Assembly (NCBI GenBank): GCA_028641055.1
Contig: CM054062.1
Location: 235,860,376-235,924,375, forward strand
Origin: Alopecurus myosuroides
Lineage: Eukaryota; Streptophyta; Magnoliopsida; Poales; Poaceae
DNA length: 64,000 bases
Reading direction: 5' to 3'
Below the pieces are notes generated by a model. That model ran no database searches. It saw nothing but the letters and a program-made list of their open reading frames with translations, and was not told the DNA's origin. Every line of letters begins with the position of its first letter. Position 1 is the stretch's first letter. Shown here piece after piece: positions 36,002-47,727 of this stretch. The translations under genes were made by a program, and so were the position numbers.

Positions 36002-37607
36002 TGATACGTCATAAATGTATCCTTAATTTCTGATGTTCCATGTTGTTTTCTTATTGTTTCCCACATGTTTTCTATACACTTTATGTCATTTTTATCGATT
36101 TTCTGTACTAACCTATTGACAAGATTCCACAGATCCAGTTCCCTGTTTTCTGCTGTTTTTGGTTTCAGAAAAGTTGTTCTGGAAATATTCGCGGAATCTG
36201 AAATTTGAAGCCCGGAAGTTTTAGAATTCCCGAAGGTTCCACGGGGTCCCGAAGAGACCCGGAGGGGGGGCCTCAGGGGGCCCACACCATAGGGCGGCGC
36301 GCCCCCCTTGGTCGCGTCGAGGGGTGGTGTGGGGCCCCTAGGCCTCCACCGATTCTGCCTTTCGCCTATTTACCCCCCCGGGACATAAACCCTAGATATA
36401 TCACTTTTTCCCTAGAAACACCCGAGGAAGCCGTCACCGTCATCCCGAGATCGGGAGGGTTCTGGAGCTCTCATCGGCACCCTGCCGGAGGGGGAAATCA
36501 TCACCGGAGGGGTCTACACCACCATGCCCTCCTCCGAAGTGATGCGTGAGTAATTCATCCCTGGACTACGCGTCCATAGCAGTAGCTAGATGGTTGTTAT
36601 CTCCAGTTTGTACCTCATGTTTAGATCTTTTGAGCTTCCTAACATGATCAAGATCATATTTATGTAATGCTACATGTTGTGTTTGGTGGGATCTGATGAA
36701 TGTTGAATGCTATGTCTTCTGATTATCAATATATCATGTTATCTTCATGCATATGTTATTTATGATCTTGCATGCTCTCCGTTATTAGTAGATTCTCTGG
36801 CCAAGTAGATGCTAGTAACTCCAAGAGGGAGTATTTATGCTTGATAGTGGGTTCATGCCTCCTTTTCATCTGTGCTCGAGTGACAGAAATGTGACGGATG
36901 GAGGATGTGTTGTTGCCATTAGGGAGAAAACAACAATGATTTATCTAAGGATGATGTTATTGTTTACATTACACACTTTGCTTACTGCGATTATCTGTTG
37001 CTTGCAACTTAATACCCAATGTTTGTTCGGATGATATTCAGAGGGTGGATTTTTAGTCATAGATGCATTTTGATAACAGTCTATGTATTTTGTTGTAATG
37101 CCCGCATGAATCACGTAGTAATCTTTATGTCTTGCATATGCACTACGGTGCAGCCTTCATTTCTGTCAACTGCCCAGCTGTAATTTGTTCACCACACATG
37201 TTATTTATCTTTCACGGAGAGACGCCACTAGTGAACTGTGGACCCCGGTCCTTTTTCCTCATACTGATAAAACACCTACTGCTTTCATACTACTCTCATA
37301 CTATTCCTACTATTTTACACACCATACGTTTAACCTCTTTGTGTTCAGCAAAACCGGTGAGATTGAAAACCTCACTGCTTTGTTGGGACAAAGTGATTTG
37401 ATTGTGTTGTGTAGGTTCCACGTTGCGGGCTTGCGGCTGAACCGGTAGTGCGCCCTACCACCTCAGCTGCATCAACCTTCAGAGATTGCTTGTCCTCCTA
37501 CTGGTCGATTCAACCTTGGTTTATTTTCTGAGGGAAAACTTGTTGCTATACTCTTCACAACCTTTCTCTTGGGGTTTACCAACGAGGGCGTCAACTACAC
37601 GCCATCA
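36002..37607 (+). repeat. G3 5' LTR, full copy
   Basis: Begins TGATACGTCATAAATG and ends ACTACACGCCATCA, 1,606 bp, followed by the primer binding site. Its end matches the 3' LTR end at 42340 (GCACCATCA). Confidence 0.75.
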
Positions 37608-37617
37608 ACAAGTTTTC

Positions 37618-37635
37618 TGGCGCCGTTGCGGGGGA
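37618..37635 (+). other. G3 primer binding site, first copy
   Basis: TGGCGCCGTTGCGGGGGA, one mismatch from the tRNA-Asp-type site of G1, ten bases after the LTR. Confidence 0.75.
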
Positions 37636-37683
37636 ACTTTGAAGCAAGAAGCCTCCCGCCAACTCTGGCCCCATCAAGTTTTC

Positions 37684-37701
37684 TGGCGCCATTGCCGGGG
37701 A
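37684..37701 (+). other. G3 primer-binding-like site, second copy
   Basis: TGGCGCCATTGCCGGGGA, one mismatch from the tRNA-Asp-type site of G1. It is preceded by CATCAAGTTTTC, so a 66-bp unit holding the LTR end and binding site is duplicated. Confidence 0.7.
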
Positions 37702-37919
37702 GGAAGAGAATTTCTGCAAGGGGGGTCTCTCACTTCCAATCTCTTTACTTTTTTTTTTGCTTAGTTTATTTTATTTTGTCTTGTTTGCTTCTCTTTATCA
37801 AAAACACAAAAAATTAGTTCTTATTCTAGTTGTTAATTTTGTTATCCTTGCTTTATCATGCTTGCTATCAATGTTTGATGTCTTTGAAACTAGATCTTTT
37901 AGGCAAGGTGGGTTCACGG

Positions 37920-39213
37920 ATGAACAACAAAAATATTATAAGTAACACCGCTTGTCACAAAAAGGGATACACTTATGTGAGAAAATTAATAAATTGCATG
38001 ACTATGCTAAAAACTTGTGCTCTACTTATATTATTACTTATTGCTTTGATAAATCTTGCTGCTGTAGGAGGTATAAACACCTCCCTTTTCAATGTGAGTA
38101 TAATGATAATGTTACCATATCTTCTTATGTTAAGGGAAATTATGAATTATATGATGTGGAACAAATTGAAGAATTTATTGCTTAGAAGGTGCATTCGAAA
38201 TTGCCTATTTACTTGAACATATTGATGATGCACCTTATAAATACGAGATTTATGGTATACTTGAATATTGCTTTGATAATTACAAGGATTGTAATTACTA
38301 CATAATGGAATATCTTCATAAATTCTCTCAACCTAAGGAAGAGACTAATGCCTTGCAGGAACCTATGGAAGAATAAACTGCTGAATCTGGAATCTCATTG
38401 GATGAAAAAGAGGAGGAGAGTGATGATCAAGAGGAGGAAGAATGGATCTACCCATGTCTACCTCCCAATGAGAGTAACTCTTTAACTCATACATTATTTG
38501 ATGAAAGTGATGATCCTATTGATTCTTTTGAAATATCCCTTTTTGATGAAATTGATACTTGCTATACTTGTGACCTTGATACTACTATGATTGAAACTTC
38601 TCAGAATGATATTTCTACTATTATTTATGATAATCCATGCTACTTGGATAAATTCTATGATAATCCTCTATTTATTCCAACTATTGATATGCATGATAAT
38701 GAGGAAGTTTGTTTAGAAAATTTATATGATAATGCTCTTAATGATGGTCATATGTTAATTGATGTTATAAATTATAGTGCTACTGAAAATATGATTGCTA
38801 TAATGTGTCCTATACCTTTTATGAGTGATCAATCATCTTGCTTTTCTATTGCTAAAAATGGGAAAAAAGAGGAGCTAATTTTAAATTTTGATCCCACTAT
38901 TTTTGAGCTTGATATGAATTGTGTGCTTTTAGACCACGATAAACATGCTTTATGTGATAATTATGTTGTTGAGTTTGTTCATGATGCTACTGAAAATTAT
39001 TATGAGACAGGAAAATATGTCTGTAGGAATTTTCATGTTAGTAAAACACCTCTCTTTTTGTTGAAAGTTTTGAGTTTTCTCTTATTTTACATTCCCATGA
39101 TTTCTAGTTTGAGTTTCTCTAATTTATTTATTTACAAGATTCTTGATGCTCTCTTTTTCTTAATTCATATTTCTTATGCGAGCATCCACTTGATTCCACT
39201 TTTCTGGGCCTAG
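37920..39213 (+). pseudogene. G3 accessory or gag-like ORF region, broken
   Basis: A short Cys-rich frame (37952-38185) and an adjoining coding-like stretch lead, past an in-frame stop near 38375, to a 271-codon ORF (38398-39213). That ORF is acidic at first (DEKEEESDDQEEEEW) and ends with HDKHALCDNYVVEFVHDATE followed by a strongly hydrophobic tail. The tail aligns with the end of G1's broken frame at 18013-18225 (HDKNVLRDSYIVNFIHDSSE). The Gag core seen in G1 is absent. Hydrophobic ends with one to three possible membrane segments recall, but do not prove, the envelope-like regions of Athila elements. Confidence 0.6.
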
Positions 39214-41654
39214 CTAAAAGGCATTAAAGAAAAGCACTTCTTGGGAGATAACCCATGGTTTTATTTTTGCTTTGTTTTTCTCTGTTTTATTTGATTCAAG
39301 GGGTTGTATACTTCTGTAGCAACTCCTTTGTATATTTCTTTTCATGTTTTAGTAGTGCCAAGTAAGGTTTCTTACGAGAGTTGGAGTTGGTTTTCGGATT
39401 TCTGTGCAGGAAACAGATTCTGCTATCCACCGTAAAAATCGTACAAATCCCGGAAGATCAGAATGATCTGAAAAATTTTATGCTTATTCCTCAGATAATT
39501 CCGCAACTTTTTCGTTCTTTAATTGTTTCAAACTGAGCAATGTAAGTGCCTTGAAAAAGATCTTCTTTATAGACAGTTCTGGTTTTGACAGATTCTGCCA
39601 TTTTTCTTGCATTTGCTCTTTTGCGATGCCAAGTGGATTTCTTTGCTTCACAAAACATCAGTGACTGTAGCTAATGTTTAAAAAGTATCAATAGCACTTT
39701 TGCCATACAGAACCAATGGATTTTTAATTGTTGCACTAACCCTCTAATGCGAATTACTGTTTGAGTGTGGTGTGAAGGAAGTTTTCAAGGGTCAAGAGAA
39801 GAGGTGATATATGTGATCAAGAAGAGTGAAAAGTCAAAGCTTGGGGATGCCCCCGTGGTTCATCCAAGCATATTTTTGGAAGACTCAAGCATATAATCTT
39901 GGGTATGCCCAAGGCATCCCCTTCTTTATCAACTATCTATCAGGTCACTTATCGTGAAACTATATTTTTTATTCGGTCACGTCATATGAAGTTTACTTGG
40001 AGGGTCTGTTTGTTTTTCTTTTGTCTTCTTTCGTTTTCCTTTGTTTTCTTTTGTTTTCCTTGCTTAAATAATATAGTTGGATCCTAGCACTCTTTGTTTG
40101 GGAGAGAGACACGCTCCGCTTTTTCGTTTGGATACTTCCTATGCTAGTATTCTTAGTTTTTCTTCTAGCTGCTGCAAAAAAATCATGTTTAGCTCTTGTT
40201 TTCATTGAATCTCTTGCTCAGAGCTGTTAGTTTTAGTAGTGTTATCTGAGTCCTCTCATGTTTGCTTGCTGTAGCATTTAGAGAGTTTTTGTTAAAGCGT
40301 GTTTTTTATGGTGCTTCTTGGGAAACGAAACTGCTACTTGAGGTAGAATTTTTTAACGGTGCAAGTAGAAACTTGTATAGACTGTGGCTAGACTTTTTCA
40401 TATCATGCTAGAAGTTATTTTAGTTTTAAAGCCTTGTGGTTATTGAGTAGTATGATTTGCCTCAAATATCTCAGACTGTTTGATGTGCCATTAAAAGAAT
40501 CATGAGTTGTTCTTGTCATATTGAAGCATAAATTTGTGGTGTTCTCCTTTGAATGTTTTATTTGGTTGACTTGGCGCATGCTCACACCATGTTTATGACT
40601 ATGAACCAGTCATGAATAGCCTACATGATCATTTAGTTTTTAAACTTGTGGTACCACTTATGCTTTGATTAATTATGTTTATGTCGCTATGCATGATTAT
40701 GGCTCTTATGCTCTCTTGATTTGTCGCTCCCAGTCTTTTGCTAGCCTCCACATGTACTGAGTATGAGCTCTACTCGTGCATCCAACTCCCAAAAACTAAA
40801 GTTTTCCCATTGTGTCCACCATACCTACCTACATGTGGTATTTAACCGCCACTCCAAAGTAAATTTCTCATGTGTTACCTTTAAAACTTTCAAAATTACT
40901 CATGTTTTGTGCTCATGTTTAGCTCATGAGGACGTAAATAGAGAATATTTATCTCACTTGTTGATTGCACTTTCACACCCTGGACTAGTGGCTTTATCCG
41001 CTTATCCAATGATAGAAGAGCTGGCAGCACCAAATTAATAACAACAAATTCTCTTCACTATTTTTGCCCGTGATTTATGAGTCCAAGCATAATTGTGTAA
41101 ACAAAAGAGAAAGAGGGATGACCTTCTACCCAGATGCGTCCTTCTATGGGAGCCGCTCTTGTGAAGTCTAGTTGTCTTGTGACGTACTGTATTTTCTGTT
41201 TACCATTCGTTGACATAATCATACACCTCTCTTAAAATATAGACACTCCTCCACGGTATGTGATTGTTGGCAGGCACCCGAGAATTCGGTTAGCCATGGT
41301 TTGTGAAAGATGGTTGGGAGGAGTGTCAAGTTTTTAATACCTATGTTTAATAAAAATAAAAGCTCTAGCACATGAGTGATCCATGCTTCCCTCTGCGAAG
41401 GGCCTTTCTTTTACTTTTATGTTGAGTCTCCATCTTCTAACTTTATGCACAGTTGAGAGCGCATTTTTGCCATTCTGAGTTTTATGTGCATTTGTCCCAG
41501 AAACATTATTAATTGATTCATGATGTGTTATTGCTTCTTCTCTAATTATTTGTTCTAGTCTTCCTCGTGAACTTTGAATGTGTCCTGGCATTTATGTTTT
41601 GCCCCACTCTTAAGGACTAGCGAAATATCACTTTGACTAGCGAAATATCACTCC
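39214..41654 (+). other. G3 internal non-coding region
   Basis: No supported ORF. Collinear with 18361-20960 of G1, including the hairpin-like block at 41244-41325. The polypurine tract and the first part of the 3' LTR are deleted at about 41650, where ACTAGCGAAATATCACT is repeated. Confidence 0.6.
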
Positions 41655-42340
41655 CAGAAAATAACAATGCTCTCTCTAAGGATGATGTTATTGTTTACAT
41701 TACGCACTTTGCTTACTGCGATTATCTGTTGCTTGCAACTTAATACCCAACGTTTGTTCGGATGATATTCGGAGGGTGGATTATTAGACATAGATGCAGT
41801 TGGACGATGGTCTTTGTATTTTGTTGTAATGCCCACATGAATCACATAGTAATCTTTATATCTTGCATATGCACTACGGTGCAGCCTTCATTTCTGTCCA
41901 TTGCCCAGCTGTAATTTGTTCACCATGCATGTTATTTATCTTTCACGGAGAGACACCACTAGTGAACTGTGGACCCCGGTCCATTTTCTCATACTGATAA
42001 TACACACACTAGTTTCACACTGCTTTCATACTGCTGCTACTGCTTTCATGCTGTTTTCCTACTATTTTTCACACCATGCGTTTAACCTCTTTGTGTTCAG
42101 CAAAACCAGTGAGTTTGACAACCTCATTGCTTCGTTGGGGCAAAGTGATTTGATTGTGTTGTGTAGGTTCCACGTTGCTTCTGAACCGGTAGTGCGCCCT
42201 GCCATCTCAGCTGCTTCAACCTTCTGAAGTTACTCCTTCCTCCTATTGGTCGATTAAACCTTGGTTTCTTACTGAGGGAAAACTGTTGTTGTGCTCCTTC
42301 CTCTTTCGGTCTCCCAACAAGTGCAAGATATGCACCATCA
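41655..42340 (+). repeat. G3 3' LTR, 3' portion
   Basis: Collinear with about 36922-37607 (AAGGATGATGTTATTGTTTA, CGTAGTAATCTTTATGTC-type words, CGTTTAACCTCTTTGTGTTC) and ends GCACCATCA. Confidence 0.75.
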
Positions 42341-42807
42341 AACACGCATGCCATAAATAATAAGACAACCATGTGGCTCCTGCCGATATGTCAATAATTT
42401 ACAAAAAATATCATCTCATACATCAAATTTGTAACATTGACCATATCATATCACATGCCCTGCAAAAACAAGTTAGACGTCTCTAATTTATTTTTGCATA
42501 TTTTACGTGGCTTGGGCTTTCGAGGATAGAACCATTCATACCTACGAACATGAACCACGGTGTTGATAAACATATTTTTAATAACCCTTCGTAGATTAGA
42601 TCTTAACTATAGTAGGAGAAACATACACCCCCTCAGCAACAAGTGAGACAGGTCTCGCGTACAAAGTACACATAAAGTTTGTGTAGGGCAGCTTCATCCT
42701 ACTATGCCACTAATATCATAAAATACTCAAGGAGGAAATAACATGATCATCAACACCCACATACACCTATGTGTTCAACCCGTACAAATCATCTACGCAT
42801 AGATCCC

Positions 42808-42819
42808 GCTCTGATACCA
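42808..42819 (-). other. C1 primer binding site (initiator tRNA-Met)
   Basis: TGGTATCAGAGC on the minus strand, one base after the C1 5' LTR. This is the classic Copia site complementary to initiator tRNA-Met and fixes C1's orientation. Confidence 0.85.
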
Positions 42820-42820
42820 C

Positions 42821-44480
42821 TGAAGGGTACGTTGCCTAGAAAACAAAAAAAATCCTACGCGAGATAAACCCGAAGGGCCAAGATATAATCTAGAAGATGA
42901 AAGATAACGGGGCGGAAGAGTCTTTACGAAAACATACCTTTGAAGACTCTAAGCGTTACGAGATCAAATCTCTTTGTTGGCGTAGTCGTACTCACGCCGA
43001 TCTCAAGACTGAGAAGATGCGCACCGCAATCGGGCGGCGCCTCCGTGATCGGTCACACGTACAGCTTTATGACAACCTCCGTTCCCTCGATACAGCAGGG
43101 CAGCGGAAGTAGAGGATCCCCCAGAACTCTAGCAGCACGATGGCATGGTGTTGTGAAGAATCCCACGGTCAGGGCTTCGCCAAGCAAACGACCATGGAAT
43201 GGAGCAGCGGGTGGAGAGAAAAGAGGTGGTACAAGTGTGTGTAGGAGGGAGAGCTCTCACCCTCCTTTTATAGGGGAGGGGAAGGCATCCCAAGGGGAAA
43301 GGGGGTGCGGCCAGCCCATGGTGGTGCCCCCACCTCTTCCCTCTTCATGTGAGTGGACACTCCACTCACACCCACTCATGCTCCACTTAATCTCCACTCA
43401 AAAATCTCAAAGGTTTTTCTTTAATAAATAAATAAAACATTTTTATTTCTTTATTTCGGCATTTGTTAATTCTATTAACAAACATTTGCATATAGCACCT
43501 CGAATCATTTTTTAATTCTATTAACAACCATTCGATGGGAAACCCCTTGAACTATTTCAAATTTACCCGAAACAATTCCGGTGTTGTCCAAACTATTCTC
43601 CGATATTCCGTATTCTCTCAAATGCGTCATCGAACCTTAAGTGTGTCACCCTACGGTTCGCGAATAATACAGACATGATCGAGACACCTCTCTGATCAAT
43701 AATTAATAGCGGGATCTGGAGATCCATGATGGCTGCTATATATTCAACGATGAATCATGTGATCGTGTGAACCATCAACATCATAACTAATTCCTTTTGT
43801 CTCGCGATATTTTACTTGTCTGAGATCCGATCATCGGTATCAACCATACCTTGTTCGATCTCGTTACCGACAAGTACTCTTTTACTCGTTCTATGATATA
43901 ATATTCTTGTGACCTAGTCACATGCTTGCAAGCGGTGTCAATGTGATATCACCGAGAGGGCCCAGAATATATCTCTCCATCATTTTGGATGGACAAATTC
44001 CACTCTTGATCTATGAGCCTCAACTAACACTTTCCGAATACCTAACGCCACCTTTATAGTCACCCTGTTACGGCGTGACGTTTGATGCAATCAAAGTACT
44101 CTTTCGGTATTAGTGATTGACATGATCTCATGGTCTAAGGAATAAGGTTACTTCGAATGCAAGATATAACAATATAAACTAAATTACTTGATCGTATTGT
44201 TATAGTTAATTTGGGTCTATGTTCATCACATCATTCTCCTAATGACATGACCCCGTTATTAACAACATCCAATGTTCATGACCAGGAAACCTTGATCATC
44301 AGTTAATCAACGAGCTAGTTAAACGAGAGGAGTTACTAGGAACCATTGTTTGTTTATTAGACACCACATGTCTCAACGTCTCCGGTTAATACAATTCTAG
44401 CATGAGAAATAAACATTTATCATAAATAAGGAATAATATAATAACTACTTTATTATTGCCTCTCGGGCATATTCCCTTCA
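42821..44480 (-). repeat. C1 5' LTR
   Basis: On the minus strand begins TGAAGGGAATATGCCCGAGA and ends ACGTACCCTTCA (TGAAGGG/CCCTTCA inverted termini), 1,660 bp. A CTATAAAAGGAGGG promoter word lies at about 43262-43275. The start resembles LTRs of the Angela/BARE group, but I assign only Copia. Confidence 0.8.
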
Positions 44481-45170
44481 CTAATAATCACGTCTACCAC
44501 GCAATCAAGGGACGGAAATAAAACAAATAAAACATGCATGAGTGAAAACTAGTGATGTAGTACAGTCCTCCTTCATCTCCAACAGATCCTACGTTGGCGG
44601 TGCCATGTCGAGGTTCACGACATGTGCAATCCTTCTCCTTTCCCATCATCGCCATGATCGGATTTAGGATGATTTTCTAGCTACAAAATAGTGTTATGTA
44701 AAGCATCTCAAAGCAAAACATATCAATTGGCTCTCAAACCCCTCTCTCTCTCCAGTAGAATTAGAGCCACTCTAATTGAATTAGAGCTTCTTCTAATTGG
44801 GTTTTTGAGGTGGCCTCTCCCAATTAGATCTAACTTCTAATTGATTTCTCACTAATGTGTTGAGAACTCCACCTTCTTATACACATGTGGCATCTAGTCC
44901 TGAACGGCGAAGCGCTACAGAACTAGCCATGGCGTATGTGAGCGAACTCTTAGAGGGATAACACGTGAGACCCTCACTTTGCTGGATCAAGGTGTTGGAT
45001 ACTGGGAGTCGGCAACACTCACCCGCAGGCTTGTGCGTGAGGATATTTTACAGGCTTCATCGACATCGTCACAGACATCGCTTCCGCTTCTACGGTGTCT
45101 GGTGCACGGTCTCGAACTAGATTTGGGAATCGTTATTCAACTGTATCTTCATAGATAGATCTTGGTGATT
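44481..45170 (-). repeat. Dispersed repeat, inverted relative of 12720-13310
   Basis: The minus strand carries the same ordered words as 12720-13310 (disclosed there). It borders the C1 5' LTR directly at 44481, so C1 inserted into it. No ORF. Confidence 0.5.
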
Positions 45171-46152
45171 GAGTAGCATGCATGAAATTTTTTTAAAATT
45201 CCCAAAGATGCAACCTGGTACCTTCTTCTCGGCCAAAGTCACCTTTGTTTCCAAGTGCTTCGCCATCATTTCCTCCTTGATCTTCATGATGGTAGTAATT
45301 TGATCTCTCAAAGTAGAGGCATCGGCCAATCTCTTTGCTTGATCTTTAGCCATCCTTCTTCCATCCGCTTTGTACTTGTTTCGTCCTCTCTTTGGTGCAT
45401 CGTCATTATCATCGTGATCTTAAAGCTTGGAGCCTTTCTTTGTTGGAGCCTCTTGATCCCTCAACCTCCACTTCTAACAATGCTCAAGTACCTTACAAAA
45501 ATGTTGGAATAGAAAAGGCTTGTGGTTGGATGCCGCCATTTGCTTGAACCTCGCATTGGCAATTGTGTCCTACATTTGCAAAAGAGACAAATTGTGAGAT
45601 AATTTGTGAAGAATCTAAACACAAGGGCACAATAGTATGCAAAGAAACTCGAGTATTCATCAACTGTGCATCCACTAGGAGTTGCATTTTGCACTTGCTC
45701 CAAGCAACCACTCCATCGAGAACACATTGCCTTGATGACATCCATCGAGCTTGGAGTGACCTCAACGAGCATGCGGAAACGACTCCATGACTGGATATGA
45801 TTTGGTGGTAGGTATCTTCTATGTGTTACCAATACCTTGCCCTTGTTTGTGCAGTGCTATGGATGTGATCAAGTAAAATGCTCTGTCATGCCCGACACAA
45901 GGAAACATCCTCCAACTCGGTGTAGTTGGCACTTTGTTTGTCGGGATTCGCTCCGGGCCTTGATTGGCTTGTGTCGAACACCTCCTTGAGATCAATGTCG
46001 GCATGCTCCTCTTTCCCGGCCATTTCCTCCACCTCTGCGGCGTAGTCGGGTGGGAGGTCCGAATCGAAAGCATCAAGTGGCTCTCCATTGATATCCACCA
46101 AAGCATCATCCAAAACATGCTCGTAGGACGCATGATCAGGATAGCTACACAA
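45117..46152 (-). pseudogene. SANT/NAM-associated protein relic, transposon-derived
   Basis: Minus-strand pieces in shifted frames: NYTELEDVSLCRA (near 45890-45940), WSGCLEQVQNA (near 45695), QMAASNHKPFLF (near 45515-45545, different frame) and a Lys/Glu-rich end (45353-45117). This order matches plant proteins with a Myb/SANT-like trihelix followed by a No-apical-meristem-associated C-terminal domain, many of which are the DNA-binding ORF of PIF/Harbinger transposons. Frame changes between every block show it is dead. Part of the SANT core is missing around 45880. No transposase is present nearby. Confidence 0.6.
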
Positions 46153-46160
46153 ACATCACT

Positions 46161-46652
46161 TGTCGATGACTCATATCAACAAATCTCTCGGGTGAGCCGG
46201 TAGAGTTTCGAGTAGACGAACGATGTAGGCGCTGGCGGACTCGACGGCTAACAGGGGGCATGATTTTACCCAGGTTCAGGGCCCTCGTAGAGGTAATACC
46301 CTTACTCATGCTTGTCTGTTTCTGTATATGATGTTTCGGTTACAATGGGGATGCGCAGGTCCATAGATTGGATCTCGAGGTGCGGCTTCAATGGTGTAAA
46401 ACCTAGATTGAATGTCCCCCCTCGGGTGGCTCTCCCATCCCTTAAATAGGTGGCTTGGTCTCAAACCGTACCCGGGGGGTTACAAACCCTGGTTTTAGTC
46501 GGTGAAAAGCTTCCATCTTGACCCGCAAGTCTCGCGGGTGCGCCTTTATTGGACCTTCTAGAACCACGAGGTAGCCCTTCATACTGGGCTTTAGTGCTGG
46601 GACTTAGACCGGGTAGGCTCATCCGATAGGCCTGGGAGTCATCCCCATGTCA
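46161..46652 (-). repeat. Element B 3' LTR
   Basis: Minus strand begins TGACATGGGGATGACTCCC right after the polypurine tract. The end near 46161 (GAGTCATCGACA) is inferred from the TG/CA rule and is less certain. A TTTAAGGG word lies near 46440. Confidence 0.6.
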
Positions 46653-46665
46653 GTAGCCCCCGAGT
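46653..46665 (-). other. Element B polypurine tract
   Basis: ACTCGGGGGCTAC on the minus strand, immediately before TGACAT. This form is common in grass Gypsy elements. Confidence 0.7.
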
Positions 46666-47628
46666 GTTTGTTCGACTGAGAATAGTTGAGTAAACACTCA
46701 GAGACTTGCTTTTGGATCTTGCGACTGAGTAGTCAAGCTTTTGACTCAAAGGGCGTGTACCCTGTATGGAATATACTCGAGTATGGAGCGACAAATGCGC
46801 CACGTGTCACCTTTTTCACACAAGGGTATGACTCAGTTGCTTGGCTCGCCCGACGGATCAGGGCCAATTAATTGCTCTCAAGCAAAAACAGTTCTGGCCT
46901 ACACGAACTCGAGACCTCTGACTCGAATCCAGCTAGGAGATCATTGCGACTGGGTCGTGGAGGGCTTATCGAGTCGAACTTAACCTTAAAGGGGGTACCC
47001 GGCACGTCCGCTAAGATTTTTCTTCCTGTCCCTGACACGGAAAGTTTGCTGGAGGACGCGGCTTGAGTGCGATTCCAGGCCCACATGACAGATCCTTGGG
47101 TCTTACCTTCCTACTCGAAGAGTACGACATCCGTACGTGCCTCGACGGCCGAACGACCCGGGATTTTGTCGTCACAATAGAGAATTATGGTGTTTGCGGG
47201 AGGCGCGCACCCGGGATTTCCTCCTAGACGTACAGTGAGTGCTGCCTTTTGTCTTGATTAATGTCGAGTGCCACTATTTTTACTCTGTAATCCTCGAGAG
47301 AGGCGAGTTTTCCCTCTGGGTCCTCGTGAACGAAATTTCGTGTTGTGATGTGTTTGATGACGTCACTGTGCACTCGCCTGCTCCTGATGGGACGTGACAC
47401 AGTGGGACAGGGAATATGAGGCCCACATTGTAAGCTTTTTGATCAGAGACAGGCCGTTGTGCGCCGGTTTCCTGCTGGACGTGCAGTAATGTCGCACGAT
47501 CTTGTGTTAAAGATCGTGCTGGGTAACCGCCCCCGCCTCTTCGTGTTAGTCCGGCGCGTGGCAGCCGGGATGCGCGCCACGTGCGCTTCTTCTGCGCAGA
47601 TCTACGGCTCACCGTGGCCTGGCGACAG

Positions 47629-47635
47629 TATAAAG
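47629..47635 (+). promoter_or_regulatory. TATA box of the element B accessory gene
   Basis: TATAAAG lies 99 bases before the ATG at 47728, on the strand opposite to the element's own transcript. Spacing fits a leader of about 70 nt. Confidence 0.5.
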
Positions 47636-47727
47636 CGTGGTCATTAGGGAAAAACTACTTTCCACATACCCTATTCATCGTATTCCTCCTCTAGCGCACC
47701 CACCTTCCTCTGCGAGAGCAAGCTCCA

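Larger units (their letters stand above)
35049..42340 (+). mobile_element. G3: gag-only Athila-like Gypsy element nested in C1
   Basis: Flanks AAGAC (35044-35048) and AACAC (42341-42345) are a 4-of-5 target duplication, and C1 sequence continues on both sides. The 5' side has a duplicated LTR start (35049-36001 and 36002-37607), two primer binding sites, a broken ORF region 37920-39213, non-coding DNA to about 41650, then a 3' LTR lacking its first 920 bp or so (about 41655-42340). No protease, reverse transcriptase or integrase. The 3' half of its internal region is collinear with G1. Confidence 0.75.
30519..44480 (-). mobile_element. C1: decayed Copia element with two nested insertions
   Basis: 5' LTR 44480-42821, primer binding site 42819-42808, leader 42820-42341, then after the G3 insertion the internal region resumes at 35048 and runs to 30519. 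No ORF survives. Degraded traces remain: an integrase-like segment around 33060-32940, a reverse-transcriptase box encoding YVDD at about 31714-31690, and RNase-H-like text about 30600-30540. The 3' LTR is absent, cut at the 30518/30519 junction. Confidence 0.75.

Noticed and set aside
37830..38216. 128-codon ORF with membrane-like leucine and isoleucine runs
   Set aside because: It overlaps better-supported coding-like frames in G3 and its hydrophobicity follows from AT-rich codons in the wrong frame.
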